Assembly (NCBI RefSeq): GCF_026130175.1
Contig: NZ_JAIGNI010000048.1
Location: 1 to 45,003, forward strand
DNA: 45,003 bases
Reading direction: 5' to 3'
Source: Lyngbya sp. CCAP 1446/10
GTDB taxonomy: Bacteria > Cyanobacteriota > Cyanobacteriia > Cyanobacteriales > Microcoleaceae
In this document: positions 7,705-16,154 of the stretch, in pieces
How the letters are laid out: every line of letters begins with the position of its first letter
Numbering within the stretch: position 1 is the first letter of the stretch
Made by a program: the position numbers and the translations under genes
Notes under the pieces: generated by a model
Told to the model about the DNA's origin: nothing
Database searches by the model: none
Seen by the model: only the letters and a program-made list of their open reading frames with translations

Positions 7705-8454
7705 ATGAAAATAATCAAGCACACAGCAAGTGAACTAATCATTCAGACTCAAAACATATTTGATTTTTGGTTCTACAGTTGTTTATTCATGACCTGCGGG
7801 CTGATATCTCTGGCTTTTCACTATCATGCAGCTACCCTGATCTGCCAGCGATTGCAGCAAAAACAAGGAAGTTGTCAGATTGTGCGATCGAATTTACTGG
7901 GCTCGAACATCCAAGAAATTCAGCTTGATTCTTTGCGGGGGGCGAAAGTTCAAAGCTGCGGGTATAAAAGCAGAGTCGTGCTTTTGACGAGTGTTGGCGA
8001 TGTTCCTTTTACTCCTAACTCGACTAACTGGGGGAATAAAGAGGCTGCTGCTTCTGATATCAATTTTTTTGTTAAAAATGCAAAACGTCGGTTGCTGCGC
8101 TTAAGTCAAGACGATCGCTGGCTGGGATGGACAGGAGGTATATTTTTGCTCGCGGGAGTCGCAGCCCTCCTGTTGGGAAATAATGAAACCTACAGCTTCG
8201 ATGGAACTTTAAACACTTTGACTGTCAAACAGCGGGGTTTGTTGGTACGTAAAGTCATTCAACACTCTCTGTGCGAGATTTATGGGGTGGAAGTCGATCG
8301 CACCAAAGATCGGGAGCATGACATTTGGTACGAAGTCAGATTGTTAGTTTCTGGCGGTTCTCGCATATCTCTGCCCCACACTATGAACCCCTATGAGCAA
8401 GCAAAAATCGCCAAAGCGATTAACAACTATCTGCACGCGCGATCGCACTATTGA
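7705..8454 (+). CDS. Two-module membrane protein of local paralogue family
   Basis: A 249-residue protein with the layout of the 5676 protein: MKIIKHTASELIIQT start, hydrophobic segment (about 20-42), first module (LICQRLQQKQGSCQIVRSNL, IQLDSLRGAKV, VVLLTSVGDVPFT, about 47-120), second hydrophobic segment (about 135-152), second module (YSFDGTLNTLTVKQRGLL, KVIQHSLCEIYGVEVD, LLVSGGSRISLPH, about 155-245). The conserved FDK is FDG here. A purine-rich AAGGGTG precedes the ATG. Both modules share the strand patterns seen in the other three proteins, but there is no catalytic motif. Membrane-anchored sensing or scaffolding is a guess only. Confidence 0.75.
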   Translation: MKIIKHTASELIIQTQNIFDFWFYSCLFMTCGLISLAFHYHAATLICQRLQQKQGSCQIVRSNLLGSNIQEIQLDSLRGAKVQSCGYKSRVVLLTSVGDVPFTPNSTNWGNKEAAASDINFFVKNAKRRLLRLSQDDRWLGWTGGIFLLAGVAALLLGNNETYSFDGTLNTLTVKQRGLLVRKVIQHSLCEIYGVEVDRTKDREHDIWYEVRLLVSGGSRISLPHTMNPYEQAKIAKAINNYLHARSHY

Positions 8455-8467
8455 ACTTTGGTAGTTT

Positions 8468-8583
8468 GTAGGGTGTGCACTGCGCACCGGTTGACTTTCA
8501 CGCCGATCGCACCGACATAGGTTAACCCGCCGGTGCGATGGGCGCACTCTACAAGACTAGCCGGTGCGCATTGCGCACCCTAC
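8468..8583. repeat. 116-bp element with 23-bp terminal inverted repeats
   Basis: The left arm (8468-8490) and the reverse complement of the right arm (8561-8583) match at 21 of 23 positions (GTAGGGTG...GCGCACCGG). The arms belong to the same family as those of the 2078-2416 element. The interior has GCGATCGG-like sequence and no ORF. It fills the tail-to-tail spacer between the 7705 gene and glmU, so the transcripts of both could fold into a long stem here. Confidence 0.85.
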
Positions 8584-8607
8584 AGAAGAATGTGCGCACA
8601 TATAATG

Positions 8608-9993
8608 TTATTTTTCCGGTTCTTTTAACTTCCAACCAGGTTTGACAACTTGCCGCGATCGGGCAACTACTAAACAGTCATTCGGCACATCTTCTGTAAC
8701 TACAGAACCCGCCGCTACGGTAACATCTTCTGCCAAAGTTATTGGTGCCACCAGCACGCTATTGGCACCGATTTTAGTCCGATCGCCTATTTGAGTTTTG
8801 TGCTTATTTTTGCCGTCGTAATTGGCGGTAATTGTCCCAGCACCGATGTTGACTTTTTCTCCCAAATTCGCGTCGCCCAAATAAGACAAGTGAGCAACAT
8901 TAGTGCGATCGCCAATTTGAGTATTTTTCAATTCTACAAAATTGCCGACGCGACAGTTCGCCCCTATTTGCGCGTGTCCCCGCAGGTGTGCGTAAGGCCC
9001 AATTCGCGAATTTTCCGCCACAATACTATCAGAAATTACCGAATAAAGCACAGTCACATTTTCCCCTATTTGACTGTTTTCGATCAAACTACCGGGGCCG
9101 ATGCGACTCCCAGAGGCGATCGAAGTTTTACCCCGCAGATGCGTTTGCGGTTCAATTACCACCTCCGGCTGCAACTCTACGGTATCGTCGATCGTGATGC
9201 TGTTGGCATCGATCAGCGTCACGCCGGCTTTCATCCACTTATCCTTTACCCGCGTTTGCAAAATATCGGAAGCTGTGGCTAAATGTTTGCGATCGTTAAT
9301 TCCCAAGATTTCTTGATAATCTTCAACATCCACCGCCATCACCGGAGAGAGAATACTTACCGTATCAGTTAGGTAATATTCTTTTTGGTCATTGTCTGCT
9401 TTCAAATCTGGCAAAATCTTCTCTAAATGCGGCCAGTGAAAACAGTAAACACCTGCATTAATTCGCTGGTTTTGCTTTTGCTCTTTCGTGCAGTCGCGGT
9501 CTTCGATAATTTGCTGAACTAAGTTTTGACTGTCGGTAAATACTCGCCCGTATCCTTGAGGATTTGGCAAATTAGCTGTCAATATAGTAGCAGAGTTTTT
9601 GTGCTGTGTGTGAATTGCCATCAATTGTTTGATAGTTTCTGCCCTCAGCAAAGGTACATCGCCATTTAAGACCAGCAAATCTCCTTGAAATCCCTTTAAG
9701 TGAGGCAGCAATTGCTGGATGGCGTGACCGGTTCCCAATTGTTCGGTTTGTTCGACAAATTCTAGGGGAGGAGATTCAGGATTTTCTGGTATTTCTTGAC
9801 CTCCTATCAGTGATTGTTGAACGAGTTCTCCTCGATAACCGACGATAACAAGTCGCCGGGAAATTTGAATTTCTTGACAACTTTCGAGGACTCGCTCAAC
9901 TAGGGTTCGCCCGCCCAATTCGTGTAGAACTTTGGGCAAGTCAGATTTCATGCGCGTGCCGCGTCCAGCAGCTAAGATTGCTATTGCTATCAT
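8608..9993 (-). CDS. glmU: Bifunctional GlmU: GlcNAc-1-P uridyltransferase / GlcN-1-P acetyltransferase
   Basis: 461 residues, normal GlmU length. The N-terminal pyrophosphorylase carries [20 protein letters not shown] (residues 7-26) and VLNGDVPLL. The C-terminal half is a left-handed beta-helix of hexapeptide repeats ([59 protein letters not shown]) with the acetyltransferase site. It makes UDP-GlcNAc from glucosamine-1-phosphate, acetyl-CoA and UTP, feeding peptidoglycan, LPS and exopolysaccharide. All motifs are intact. It is convergent with the 7705 gene and divergent from the next gene across a 540-bp repeat-bearing spacer. Confidence 0.97.
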   Translation of the reverse strand: MIAIAILAAGRGTRMKSDLPKVLHELGGRTLVERVLESCQEIQISRRLVIVGYRGELVQQSLIGGQEIPENPESPPLEFVEQTEQLGTGHAIQQLLPHLKGFQGDLLVLNGDVPLLRAETIKQLMAIHTQHKNSATILTANLPNPQGYGRVFTDSQNLVQQIIEDRDCTKEQKQNQRINAGVYCFHWPHLEKILPDLKADNDQKEYYLTDTVSILSPVMAVDVEDYQEILGINDRKHLATASDILQTRVKDKWMKAGVTLIDANSITIDDTVELQPEVVIEPQTHLRGKTSIASGSRIGPGSLIENSQIGENVTVLYSVISDSIVAENSRIGPYAHLRGHAQIGANCRVGNFVELKNTQIGDRTNVAHLSYLGDANLGEKVNIGAGTITANYDGKNKHKTQIGDRTKIGANSVLVAPITLAEDVTVAAGSVVTEDVPNDCLVVARSRQVVKPGWKLKEPEK

Positions 9994-10533
9994 TGTGCGA
10001 TCGAGCTATTTGCTATAAAAACTAGAATATTGACAAACTGATGATATCACTCGCTGTCCGTCGATGGTAGTGCGATCGCACAATTTTTTAATCTCCAATC
10101 TCGAATTCGGGCGTGCGGCGTCTTTTTGCAGCCGGATGTCCGTTTGAGACGCTACGCTTGCGGTTTGACTTGATGTCGCTGGGGTAGATAGAGCTCCGGG
10201 CGAGGTATCAAATTTCTGAGGACTGAAGTCCTTACTAAGAGCCTAACTCAGGTTCGTAGTAAGCACTGAAGTCCTTCCCCAAGGGATACGAGGGGGATCG
10301 AGAGTGATAATTTGGATCTGTCAGCTTGGATTTACCGAGATAGATTATACTATTCGTTGAATTTCAGTTATGGTGTTTTCAGCTAAAAAAACTATTAGTT
10401 GCTTCTTCCTCCTCCTTCCTCCTTCCTCCTTCCTTCTTTTTAGCCGCTCGCGTAGCCTTTCATACCTTCTTCCTTCTTCCTTCTTCCTTCTTCCTTCTTC
10501 CTTCTTCCTTTCTGCACTATCAGATGTCCAGCT
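9994..10533. other. Intergenic region with repeats, no gene seen
   Basis: Divergent spacer between glmU and the 10534 gene. It contains a small repeat (10218-10278) built on AGGACTGAAGTCCTTAC and its partner GTAAGCACTGAAGTCCTTC, plus the heptamer arrays at 10402-10510. Promoters for both genes must lie here, but none is convincing by eye. Confidence 0.5.
10402..10510. repeat. Two TTCTTCC-type heptamer arrays
   Basis: A degenerate array (10402-10438, CTTCCTC/CTTCCTT) and a regular one (10466-10510, about six TTCTTCC units), separated by GCTCGCGTAGCCTTTC. The second array ends 24 bp before the ATG of the next gene, so it must lie in its 5' leader or promoter. Confidence 0.85.
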
Positions 10534-11571
10534 ATGACAGAGATCAATTTTCAGGAACTTGCCAAGCAGGGAAATCCACAGGCGATCGCATCTTGGCTCA
10601 ATAGCAAGTTACAATCTGAAGGGATCGCAGCCTCTGCGAATCTCGACGGTGACTGTTTGGATGTAATTCTGGAGGCCGAGCAAGTACCGATAGAAGATAC
10701 ATTAGTTGATTTTGTCCGCAGCCAACTGACGAATTTGCAGCCAGATTCGATTCACAAAGTTAAGGTTGAAGGGCGAGAAAGCGGTGAGATTGCGGCTGCT
10801 TGGAGTCAGGAGTTTAGTTTGGAGAGCAGCATTTTGGAACCACAAAGCTTTGCGGGAGAATCAGTGCAAAATACTGGGGTTGCTAATATGGACGATCGCA
10901 CAGAAACGGAAAGCACAAATATGGATGAGGATAAATCGCCGGAATTTGCTGCATTTGAGCACCGGTTGCGATCGACTTTCATTGTCGTCGGGCTGGTAAC
11001 GGGTATGTTGGCGATCGCCGTGGTGGCGTTTGTTGGTAAAATTTTAAACGAGCCACCAGCATCTGCGGGGAAAAATCCAGATGAAACTGCCAATGTAGTA
11101 GCAACTGCACCGGATACCTTTCGAGAGGCTGTTAACAGCGCCGTTAAAGCAGCAGAGTTAGGGCGATCGGCAAAAACGAAGGAAGATTGGGCGATCGTTG
11201 TCGATCACTGGCAAGAAGCGGTATCGTTGATGAGAAGAGTACCCGTATCCAGCGTCAACAATCAACTAGCTCAGACAAAAGTAATCGAGTATCAAAAATA
11301 TCTGCTTTATGCTCAAGAATCAGCAGTAAATCCACCTCCCCTAGAGCCAACTCCCGCAACAGCCACAAAAGCAAAACCGGAAAAAGCAACTCCGAAAAAA
11401 GCTAATTCCGAAAAAGAAACTTCGGAGAAAGCAACTCCGAAAAAAGCTACTTCCGAAAAAGCCGAACCAGAAAAAGCAACTCCTAAGAAATCCACTTCCG
11501 AAAAAGTAGAACCAGAGAAAGCAACTCCTAAGAAATCCACTTCCGAAAAAGCCGAACCAGAGAAGCGGTAA
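10534..11571 (+). CDS. Single-pass membrane protein with Lys/Glu-rich repeated tail
   Basis: A 345-residue protein. The N-terminal domain (1-95; INFQELAKQGNPQAIASWLN) is of a type common before membrane or TPR parts in cyanobacteria. An acidic linker follows (96-140), then one TM helix (about 147-170). A helical domain comes next (about 190-265; FREAVNSAVKAAELG, DWAIVVDHWQEAVSLMRRVP), also recurrent in cyanobacterial proteins. The C-terminal 65 residues are four copies of the 15-mer EKATPKKSTSEKAEP plus EKR. The tail is rich in Lys, Glu, Thr and Ser, resembling histone-H1-like or cell-wall-binding low-complexity tails. Function unknown. A heptamer array lies directly upstream. Confidence 0.78.
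   Translation: MTEINFQELAKQGNPQAIASWLNSKLQSEGIAASANLDGDCLDVILEAEQVPIEDTLVDFVRSQLTNLQPDSIHKVKVEGRESGEIAAAWSQEFSLESSILEPQSFAGESVQNTGVANMDDRTETESTNMDEDKSPEFAAFEHRLRSTFIVVGLVTGMLAIAVVAFVGKILNEPPASAGKNPDETANVVATAPDTFREAVNSAVKAAELGRSAKTKEDWAIVVDHWQEAVSLMRRVPVSSVNNQLAQTKVIEYQKYLLYAQESAVNPPPLEPTPATATKAKPEKATPKKANSEKETSEKATPKKATSEKAEPEKATPKKSTSEKVEPEKATPKKSTSEKAEPEKR
11380..11559. repeat. Coding minisatellite, 45 bp x 4
   Basis: Four tandem 45-bp units (11380, 11425, 11470, 11515) encode EKATPKK(A/S)(N/T)SEK(A/V/E)(E/T)(P/S). The last two units are nearly identical at DNA level; the first is most diverged. Unit length is a multiple of three, so copy number can change without breaking the frame. Confidence 0.85.
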
Positions 11572-11637
11572 GGTACACATGGCGCAGTATGAATTAGCAA
11601 GTCCAAGACTGTAGATAAAACACAAATTTGCATAGTT

Positions 11638-12471
11638 ATGAATGAGAATAATTTAATCGTTTCGCCTGAATGGTTGGCCACCAATGAAAATCCGCAAGTT
11701 GTAATTATTGACTGTCGGTTTGCCCTCGCTGACGCAGAATTGGGACAAAAACAATATCAAGAAAGTCACATTCCCGGAGCTTTCTATTTAGATTTAAACC
11801 GGGATCTAGCGAGTGCAGTTGGCACACACGGCGGCAGACATCCGCTGCCAAATATTACAGAATTAGCTGATAAATTGAGCGCGACCGGGATTAATTCATC
11901 AGAAACTTTGGTCGTAGTTTATGACGATTCGCGGCTGGCTTTTGCGTCTCGTTTGTGGTGGCTGTTGCGATATATGGGACACAGCAAAGTTGCTTTGTTA
12001 GACGGCGGTTTCAGTGCTTGGAAGGCGGCGGGATATCCGGTAACAGATGTTTTGCCCGATCGCCGCGACGGTAAATTCGTGGTGGAATTGCAGCCGGATC
12101 TGGCGGTTGATATTGAGCAGGTAAAACAGCGGAAAAACTTGCCGGACAGGGTTTTGGTTGATTCGCGAGAAGGTGAGAGATACGAGGGCTTGCGGGAGCC
12201 GATCGACCCCATTGCAGGTCACATTCCGGGTGCTGTTAACTATCCTTGGCAAGGGGTGACGGATGAAACTGGAAAAGTGCGATCGATCTCCGAACAAAAA
12301 CAGCGGTGGACGGAATTAGAAAAAGCCGAGGAAATCATCGTTTACTGCGGTTCCGGGGTGACAGCTTGCGTAAATTTATTGTCCTTAGAAATCGCGGGAA
12401 TTCCCGATGCTAAACTCTATGTCGGTAGCTGGAGTGACTGGTGTTCCTATCAAATAAACATCGGCGGTTGA
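11638..12471 (+). CDS. Thiosulfate / 3-mercaptopyruvate sulfurtransferase (tandem rhodanese)
   Basis: 277 residues with two rhodanese domains. The N-terminal inactive one (about 5-135) has SHIPGAFYLDLNRDL and DGGFSAWKAAGYPV. The C-terminal one (about 155-275) has GHIPGAVNYPW and the active-site loop CGSGVTA with nucleophile Cys237. The loop is of the SseA/mercaptopyruvate type rather than the classical rhodanese CRKGVTA loop. It transfers sulfane sulfur from mercaptopyruvate or thiosulfate to cyanide or thiols; it is probably cytoplasmic, since no signal peptide is visible. No strong Shine-Dalgarno. The upstream gap of 66 bp allows cotranscription with the previous gene. Confidence 0.92.
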   Translation: MNENNLIVSPEWLATNENPQVVIIDCRFALADAELGQKQYQESHIPGAFYLDLNRDLASAVGTHGGRHPLPNITELADKLSATGINSSETLVVVYDDSRLAFASRLWWLLRYMGHSKVALLDGGFSAWKAAGYPVTDVLPDRRDGKFVVELQPDLAVDIEQVKQRKNLPDRVLVDSREGERYEGLREPIDPIAGHIPGAVNYPWQGVTDETGKVRSISEQKQRWTELEKAEEIIVYCGSGVTACVNLLSLEIAGIPDAKLYVGSWSDWCSYQINIGG

Positions 12472-12490
12472 AATCGCATTTATACAACAT

Positions 12491-12630
12491 TTTCTTCAAC
12501 CCACGGAGGTGGGTTTTGTCTGTATAGACGCGCTTTCAACCGCCCGGTTTCTTCAACCCACGGAGGTGGGTTTTGTCTGTATAGACGCGGTTTCAACCGC
12601 CCGGTTTCTGTATAGACTCGGTTTCAACCG
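12491..12630. repeat. 57-bp tandem repeat, 2.5 copies, with hairpin
   Basis: Units start at 12491 and 12548 and a shortened one at 12605 (internal part deleted). Each full unit contains the hairpin CCCACGGAGGTGGG, then TGTCTGTATAGACGCG and TTTCAACCGCCCGG. Pieces of the same unit occur at 14456-14476 and 7436-7451. It fills the convergent spacer between the sulfurtransferase and MBOAT genes. Confidence 0.85.
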
Positions 12631-12634
12631 TCTT

Positions 12635-14107
12635 CTAAAAATCGAAATAAATATAAGGCAAACCGCCATCGGGGGCCAACACCCAAACTGCATACAAACA
12701 AAGCGGCACTAACACCAATTTCAACGGCCAATTTAACTCCAACTTCAAACCCCGACTCAGGGCATAATTCCCCAGCATTGCGGCAGCCACAGCCGCCAAC
12801 ATCCAAGTTAAATGCACTCTTTCCAAACCCAAAGCTTCCACATAAACTTTATTTGCAAACTGCACATCAGCAGTGTGTCCCCACAAATGCGAAATCGCCC
12901 ATCCCGAATCCTTCAAATCGGGAAGCCGGAAAAATATCCAACTACCAAAAACCATCGCCTGAGTTAACAGCCAACCGATCGCAATCCCGATCGGATTTTC
13001 CCACAAAAACTCCATCCGCAACCGCTTAAAAGTCACATCCGTCACCCGGTGTACCGCCAAAGCCAAACCGTGCAAACCCCCCCACACAATAAATCCCCAA
13101 GCCGCCCCGTGCCAAATTCCCGCAATTAACATTACGATCGACAAATTGAGACAAGTGCGCCACAAACCGACACGCGAACCCCCCAAAGGAAAATACAAAT
13201 AATTACGCAACCAATCCCCCAAAGTCATGTGCCAGCGCCGCCAAAAATCACCGATGCTGGTACTAAAATAAGGGAAATCAAAATTTGGTGGCAAATACCA
13301 ACCCAACAGCAAAGCAGTACCGCGCGCCATGTCAACATAGCCACTAAAATCGAGATAAAGTTGCAGCCCGTAAGCAAAAATCGCCAGCCACAAATCCTCG
13401 CTACCCGCCCGCTGCAAGTTGGTAAAGCTTAAATCGACGTAAATTCCCAAGTTGTCGGCGAAAAGACCTTTTTTGACTGCACCAAATGCGATCGTCCAAA
13501 GTGCCTCAGAAATGCGATCGGGCGTGGGAAACTTCTGTGATTTAAGTTGATTGATCAAATTATGATAGCGAGTAATCGGCCCCGAAATCAGTTTCGGAAA
13601 AAACAACTTGTAAGCAGCAAAGTGCAGCAGCGAAGTAGCAGCCGGCGCGCCTCGGTACACGTCAATCAAATAAGCAATGCACTCAAAGCAAAAGAAACTC
13701 AATCCTAGGGGTGCCATGACGTGAGTTTTCACCCAGTTAGCGCTGTCTAAGGCGAAGGGCCAATTTAACAAAGTGCCGATCGAACTCAAGAAAAAAGGCA
13801 CATACTTAAAACCCAAAAGCAGCAACACATTCAGCCCAATTCCGATCCAAAGCAGCAACAAACGGCGGCGATTCCAAGATTCATTCGCAATCCGCCAATC
13901 CAGAGGTTCCCCAATCGCCATCGCCAAGTAGTAATTAAACAAAACACCGACTAATAGCAGAGGAATGTACCAGATTTGCAGCGAAGCATAAAAAATCAGA
14001 CTACCAGCCAGCATGATAAACAGTCGCCACCATCGTAGGGGAACCAACCAGTAAGCCGCGAACAAAACTAACAGAAACAGGACATATTGAAGGGAGATGA
14101 AAGTCAT
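12635..14107 (-). CDS. MBOAT-family membrane-bound O-acyltransferase (AlgI-like)
   Basis: 490 residues with about ten hydrophobic helices. MBOAT hallmarks are the motif FWRRWHMTLGDWLRNYLYFP (residues 288-307) and the invariant catalytic His333 in MLIAGIWHGAAWGF. Known relatives (AlgI, PatA, DltB) pass an acyl, usually acetyl, group across the membrane onto a polysaccharide or lipid, working with an SGNH-type partner. No partner is adjacent. The SGNH-like protein at 40762 is the only candidate in the window. The start at 14107 begins directly with a hydrophobic segment; no Shine-Dalgarno is seen. Confidence 0.93.
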   Translation of the reverse strand: MTFISLQYVLFLLVLFAAYWLVPLRWWRLFIMLAGSLIFYASLQIWYIPLLLVGVLFNYYLAMAIGEPLDWRIANESWNRRRLLLLWIGIGLNVLLLLGFKYVPFFLSSIGTLLNWPFALDSANWVKTHVMAPLGLSFFCFECIAYLIDVYRGAPAATSLLHFAAYKLFFPKLISGPITRYHNLINQLKSQKFPTPDRISEALWTIAFGAVKKGLFADNLGIYVDLSFTNLQRAGSEDLWLAIFAYGLQLYLDFSGYVDMARGTALLLGWYLPPNFDFPYFSTSIGDFWRRWHMTLGDWLRNYLYFPLGGSRVGLWRTCLNLSIVMLIAGIWHGAAWGFIVWGGLHGLALAVHRVTDVTFKRLRMEFLWENPIGIAIGWLLTQAMVFGSWIFFRLPDLKDSGWAISHLWGHTADVQFANKVYVEALGLERVHLTWMLAAVAAAMLGNYALSRGLKLELNWPLKLVLVPLCLYAVWVLAPDGGLPYIYFDF

Positions 14108-14212
14108 TTTTCACAAATAAACAAGATCGGATATTCGATCGGGACAGGGCGCAGTACCCATTGGTGTCAACAATCGCTTAAAACCATCTGTATCTCTCGT
14201 TTTTAGCCCAGC

Positions 14213-14299
14213 CTCGATCCCCTAAATCCCCCTTAAAAAGGGGGACTTTGAAAGTGCTTCCAGTTCCCCCCTTCTTAAGGGGGGCTAGGGGGGATCGAG
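14213..14299. repeat. 87-bp palindromic C/G-rich repeat
   Basis: The left half (CTCGATCCCCTAAATCCCCC, then TTAAAAAGGGGGACT) is an imperfect inverted copy of the right half (AGTTCCCCCCTTCTTAAG, then GGGGATCGAG). Each half also contains its own CCCCCTTAA...GGGGG hairpin. A second, degraded copy lies at 30765-30836. Confidence 0.85.
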
Positions 14300-14485
14300 A
14301 TTTTGCTAACAACGAGATTTGTCATGGATTTTAGCCGATCGCAAACACGAACAAAAGCACAGCCTCAGTCCCTACGGTATAGTCGGCAACTGAGAACTGC
14401 TACATTTTACAGCACAAAGTTAAATGCTGTTGCAAATTAAATAAACTTCGTTTATGTAGACGCGGTTTCAACCGCCATCTTATCT

Positions 14486-14565
14486 ATCTTGAAATTATCT
14501 GCGTTAATCTCCGTTTATCTACCTTATATCTGCGGTTGACCGATCGATCCTGTGATTTATGCAAT
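14486..14565 (-). repeat. Dispersed TTGCATAAATC repeat at the broken 3' end of the kinase gene
   Basis: Read on the minus strand it begins ATTGCATAAATC, has AACCGCAGAT in the middle and ends ACGCAGATAATTTCAAG, as in the copies at 660-855 and 17288-17356. It begins within about 5 bp of the stop codon that ends the receiver remnant. It is followed by a piece of the TAGACGCGGTTTCAACCGCC repeat (14456-14476). Confidence 0.7.
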
Positions 14566-14569
14566 AAGT

Positions 14570-14696
14570 CTAAAGACTAGCCGATCGCCAACCTTCAGTA
14601 TCGTTGGCGGCCTCGATCGCAGTACAATGAATTTCTGCCAGCAACTTTTTCAGCAAATACCGAAAAACTATTTTCATCGTCCACACTCAAAACTTT
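14570..14696 (-). pseudogene. Remnant of a C-terminal receiver domain (frameshifted, truncated)
   Basis: In the gene's own frame KVLSVDDEN opens a response-regulator receiver. A one-base shift around 14667-14673 restores receiver-like sequence in another frame: VFRYLLKKLLAEIHC, then TAIEAANDTEGW, typical of helix 1 and strand 2. That frame stops at 14570-14572. The phospho-acceptor Asp strand and the rest of the domain (about 80 residues) are absent, and the TTGCATAAATC repeat follows immediately. Confidence 0.8.
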
Positions 14697-16154
14697 TGCT
14701 GCTGAATCCGGCGCTGGCGATGGCCCGGAGCCCCGCAAGCTACGAGAATTTGCGATCGCCAGCGATATTGCTTCTTTCTTAGCAGCAGACATTTCCAAAA
14801 AATTTTCTGGATCTCCAGCATACACGATCGGCAGTTTGACAAAAAAAGTCGAACCCACTCCGGGTGAACTTTTGATTTCAATACTTCCCCCCAGAAATTC
14901 CGCCAATTTTTTGCACAGAGACAATCCCAATCCGGTGCCTTTGACGCGCTTCTGCAAGGGATTTTCGAGTTGGACAAATTCTTCAAAAATTCGCGTTTGG
15001 TCGGCTGGAGAAATGCCAATGCCCATATCTGCGACTGAAAAAGTAACTGTTCCCTCCTCTCCTATTTCCGCAGCAACTCGGACTTCGCCTGCTTCGGTAA
15101 ATTTGAGGGCATTAGAAATCAGATTTCGCAAAATTTGAGAAACTTTGCCCTCGTCGGTAGTGAGGATTGGAAGTTCGAGAGGATCTTCAAAAATTATAGA
15201 AACGGCAGAGTTTGGGGGAAGCAGGGGGCGCATCATTCCTCGCAGGGCGCTGAACAAATCTTCGACTTCAAAATCAGCCACGCGAACAGTTAGTTTTCCG
15301 GCTTCCACTTTGGCTAAATCTAACGAGTCGTTGACAAGTTCTGCGAGAGACTCGGCGGATTTGTAAATGTAATTTACTTGCTTGTCCTGTTCGGCTGAAA
15401 GTTCTCCGTCGAGGCGATTTAACAATATTTCAGAAAGGCTCATAATTGCCGTTAGTGGAGTGCGAAACTCATGGCTCATATTGGAGAGAAAGCTGGTTTT
15501 GAGTTCGCTGGCGCGCCGGAGAGATTCGGCTTTATCATTCAATTCGGCGTAAAGTACCACGACTCCGCGATTGGTATCTTCTAGTTGTTGATTTAATTGT
15601 ACGAGTTCTTCTTGACGCTGGCGGAGTTCGTCTAAAGTGCGTAGTAATTCTTGATTTTGCTGCTGAATTTCGGCGTAGGGATCTTCGGGAATTTGGCGCG
15701 CTAGTTTGTCAACTAATTTATTTAGTTCGATCGCACTCAGCGCAGGCATATTTTTGGAAAACTGTTTAATTAATTGTACAGCCGTTCCGCGATCGGGCGC
15801 AGAGTCGATTTTCACTTCGTCCATCAACCGTTTCGCTGCTGCTAAACCGAGTCCCGCGCCGGTTTGCGATCGAAAATTGGGGCCCAACACAGTCGCTAAA
15901 TCAGCAATTCCCGGCCCCGTGTCAGAAATCCGAGTCCGAAAAAATTGGGGCGATTCCCCTTCCACAATGAATTCTACTTTGCCACCGCCTGCATATTTGA
16001 AAGCATTGCGGGCAATTTCGGAAACTGCTGTGGCGATGCGGGTTTGTACTTGGGAATCGAATCCCAGCCCTTTAGCAATTTGGCGAGCTCTTTGGCGTAC
16101 TTGTACGATGTCTTGTTCAAAGCGGACTTCTGTCGTCAGGATTGGGTAACTCAC
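14595..16154 (-). CDS. Histidine kinase with N-terminal RsbT-like ATPase domain and truncated receiver
   Basis: 519 residues, GTG start. Residues 1-130 form an RsbT/anti-sigma-like GHKL ATPase (N-box EIARN 46-50, DTGPGI 79-83 region, GAGLGL 99-104). A coiled coil spans about 155-220. HisKA contains phospho-acceptor His228 in MSHEFRTPL. HATPase_c lies at about 330-440 (NLISNALKFT, DMGIGIS, GTGLGLSL). The protein has two GHKL domains, a single histidine site and no TM helix. At residue 487 a receiver domain begins (KVLSVDDEN), but the frame shifts about eight codons later. The gene overlaps the upstream PP2C gene by four bases (GTGA), so the two are translationally coupled. It is the last gene of the stressosome module. 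Confidence 0.88.
   Translation of the reverse strand: MSYPILTTEVRFEQDIVQVRQRARQIAKGLGFDSQVQTRIATAVSEIARNAFKYAGGGKVEFIVEGESPQFFRTRISDTGPGIADLATVLGPNFRSQTGAGLGLAAAKRLMDEVKIDSAPDRGTAVQLIKQFSKNMPALSAIELNKLVDKLARQIPEDPYAEIQQQNQELLRTLDELRQRQEELVQLNQQLEDTNRGVVVLYAELNDKAESLRRASELKTSFLSNMSHEFRTPLTAIMSLSEILLNRLDGELSAEQDKQVNYIYKSAESLAELVNDSLDLAKVEAGKLTVRVADFEVEDLFSALRGMMRPLLPPNSAVSIIFEDPLELPILTTDEGKVSQILRNLISNALKFTEAGEVRVAAEIGEEGTVTFSVADMGIGISPADQTRIFEEFVQLENPLQKRVKGTGLGLSLCKKLAEFLGGSIEIKSSPGVGSTFFVKLPIVYAGDPENFLEMSAAKKEAISLAIANSRSLRGSGPSPAPDSAAKVLSVDDENSFSVFAEKVAGRNSLYCDRGRQRY

Noticed and set aside
11313..11684. Minus-strand frames rich in Phe/Gly opposite the Lys-rich tail
   Set aside because: They arise from the 45-bp repeat on the other strand and have no start signal.
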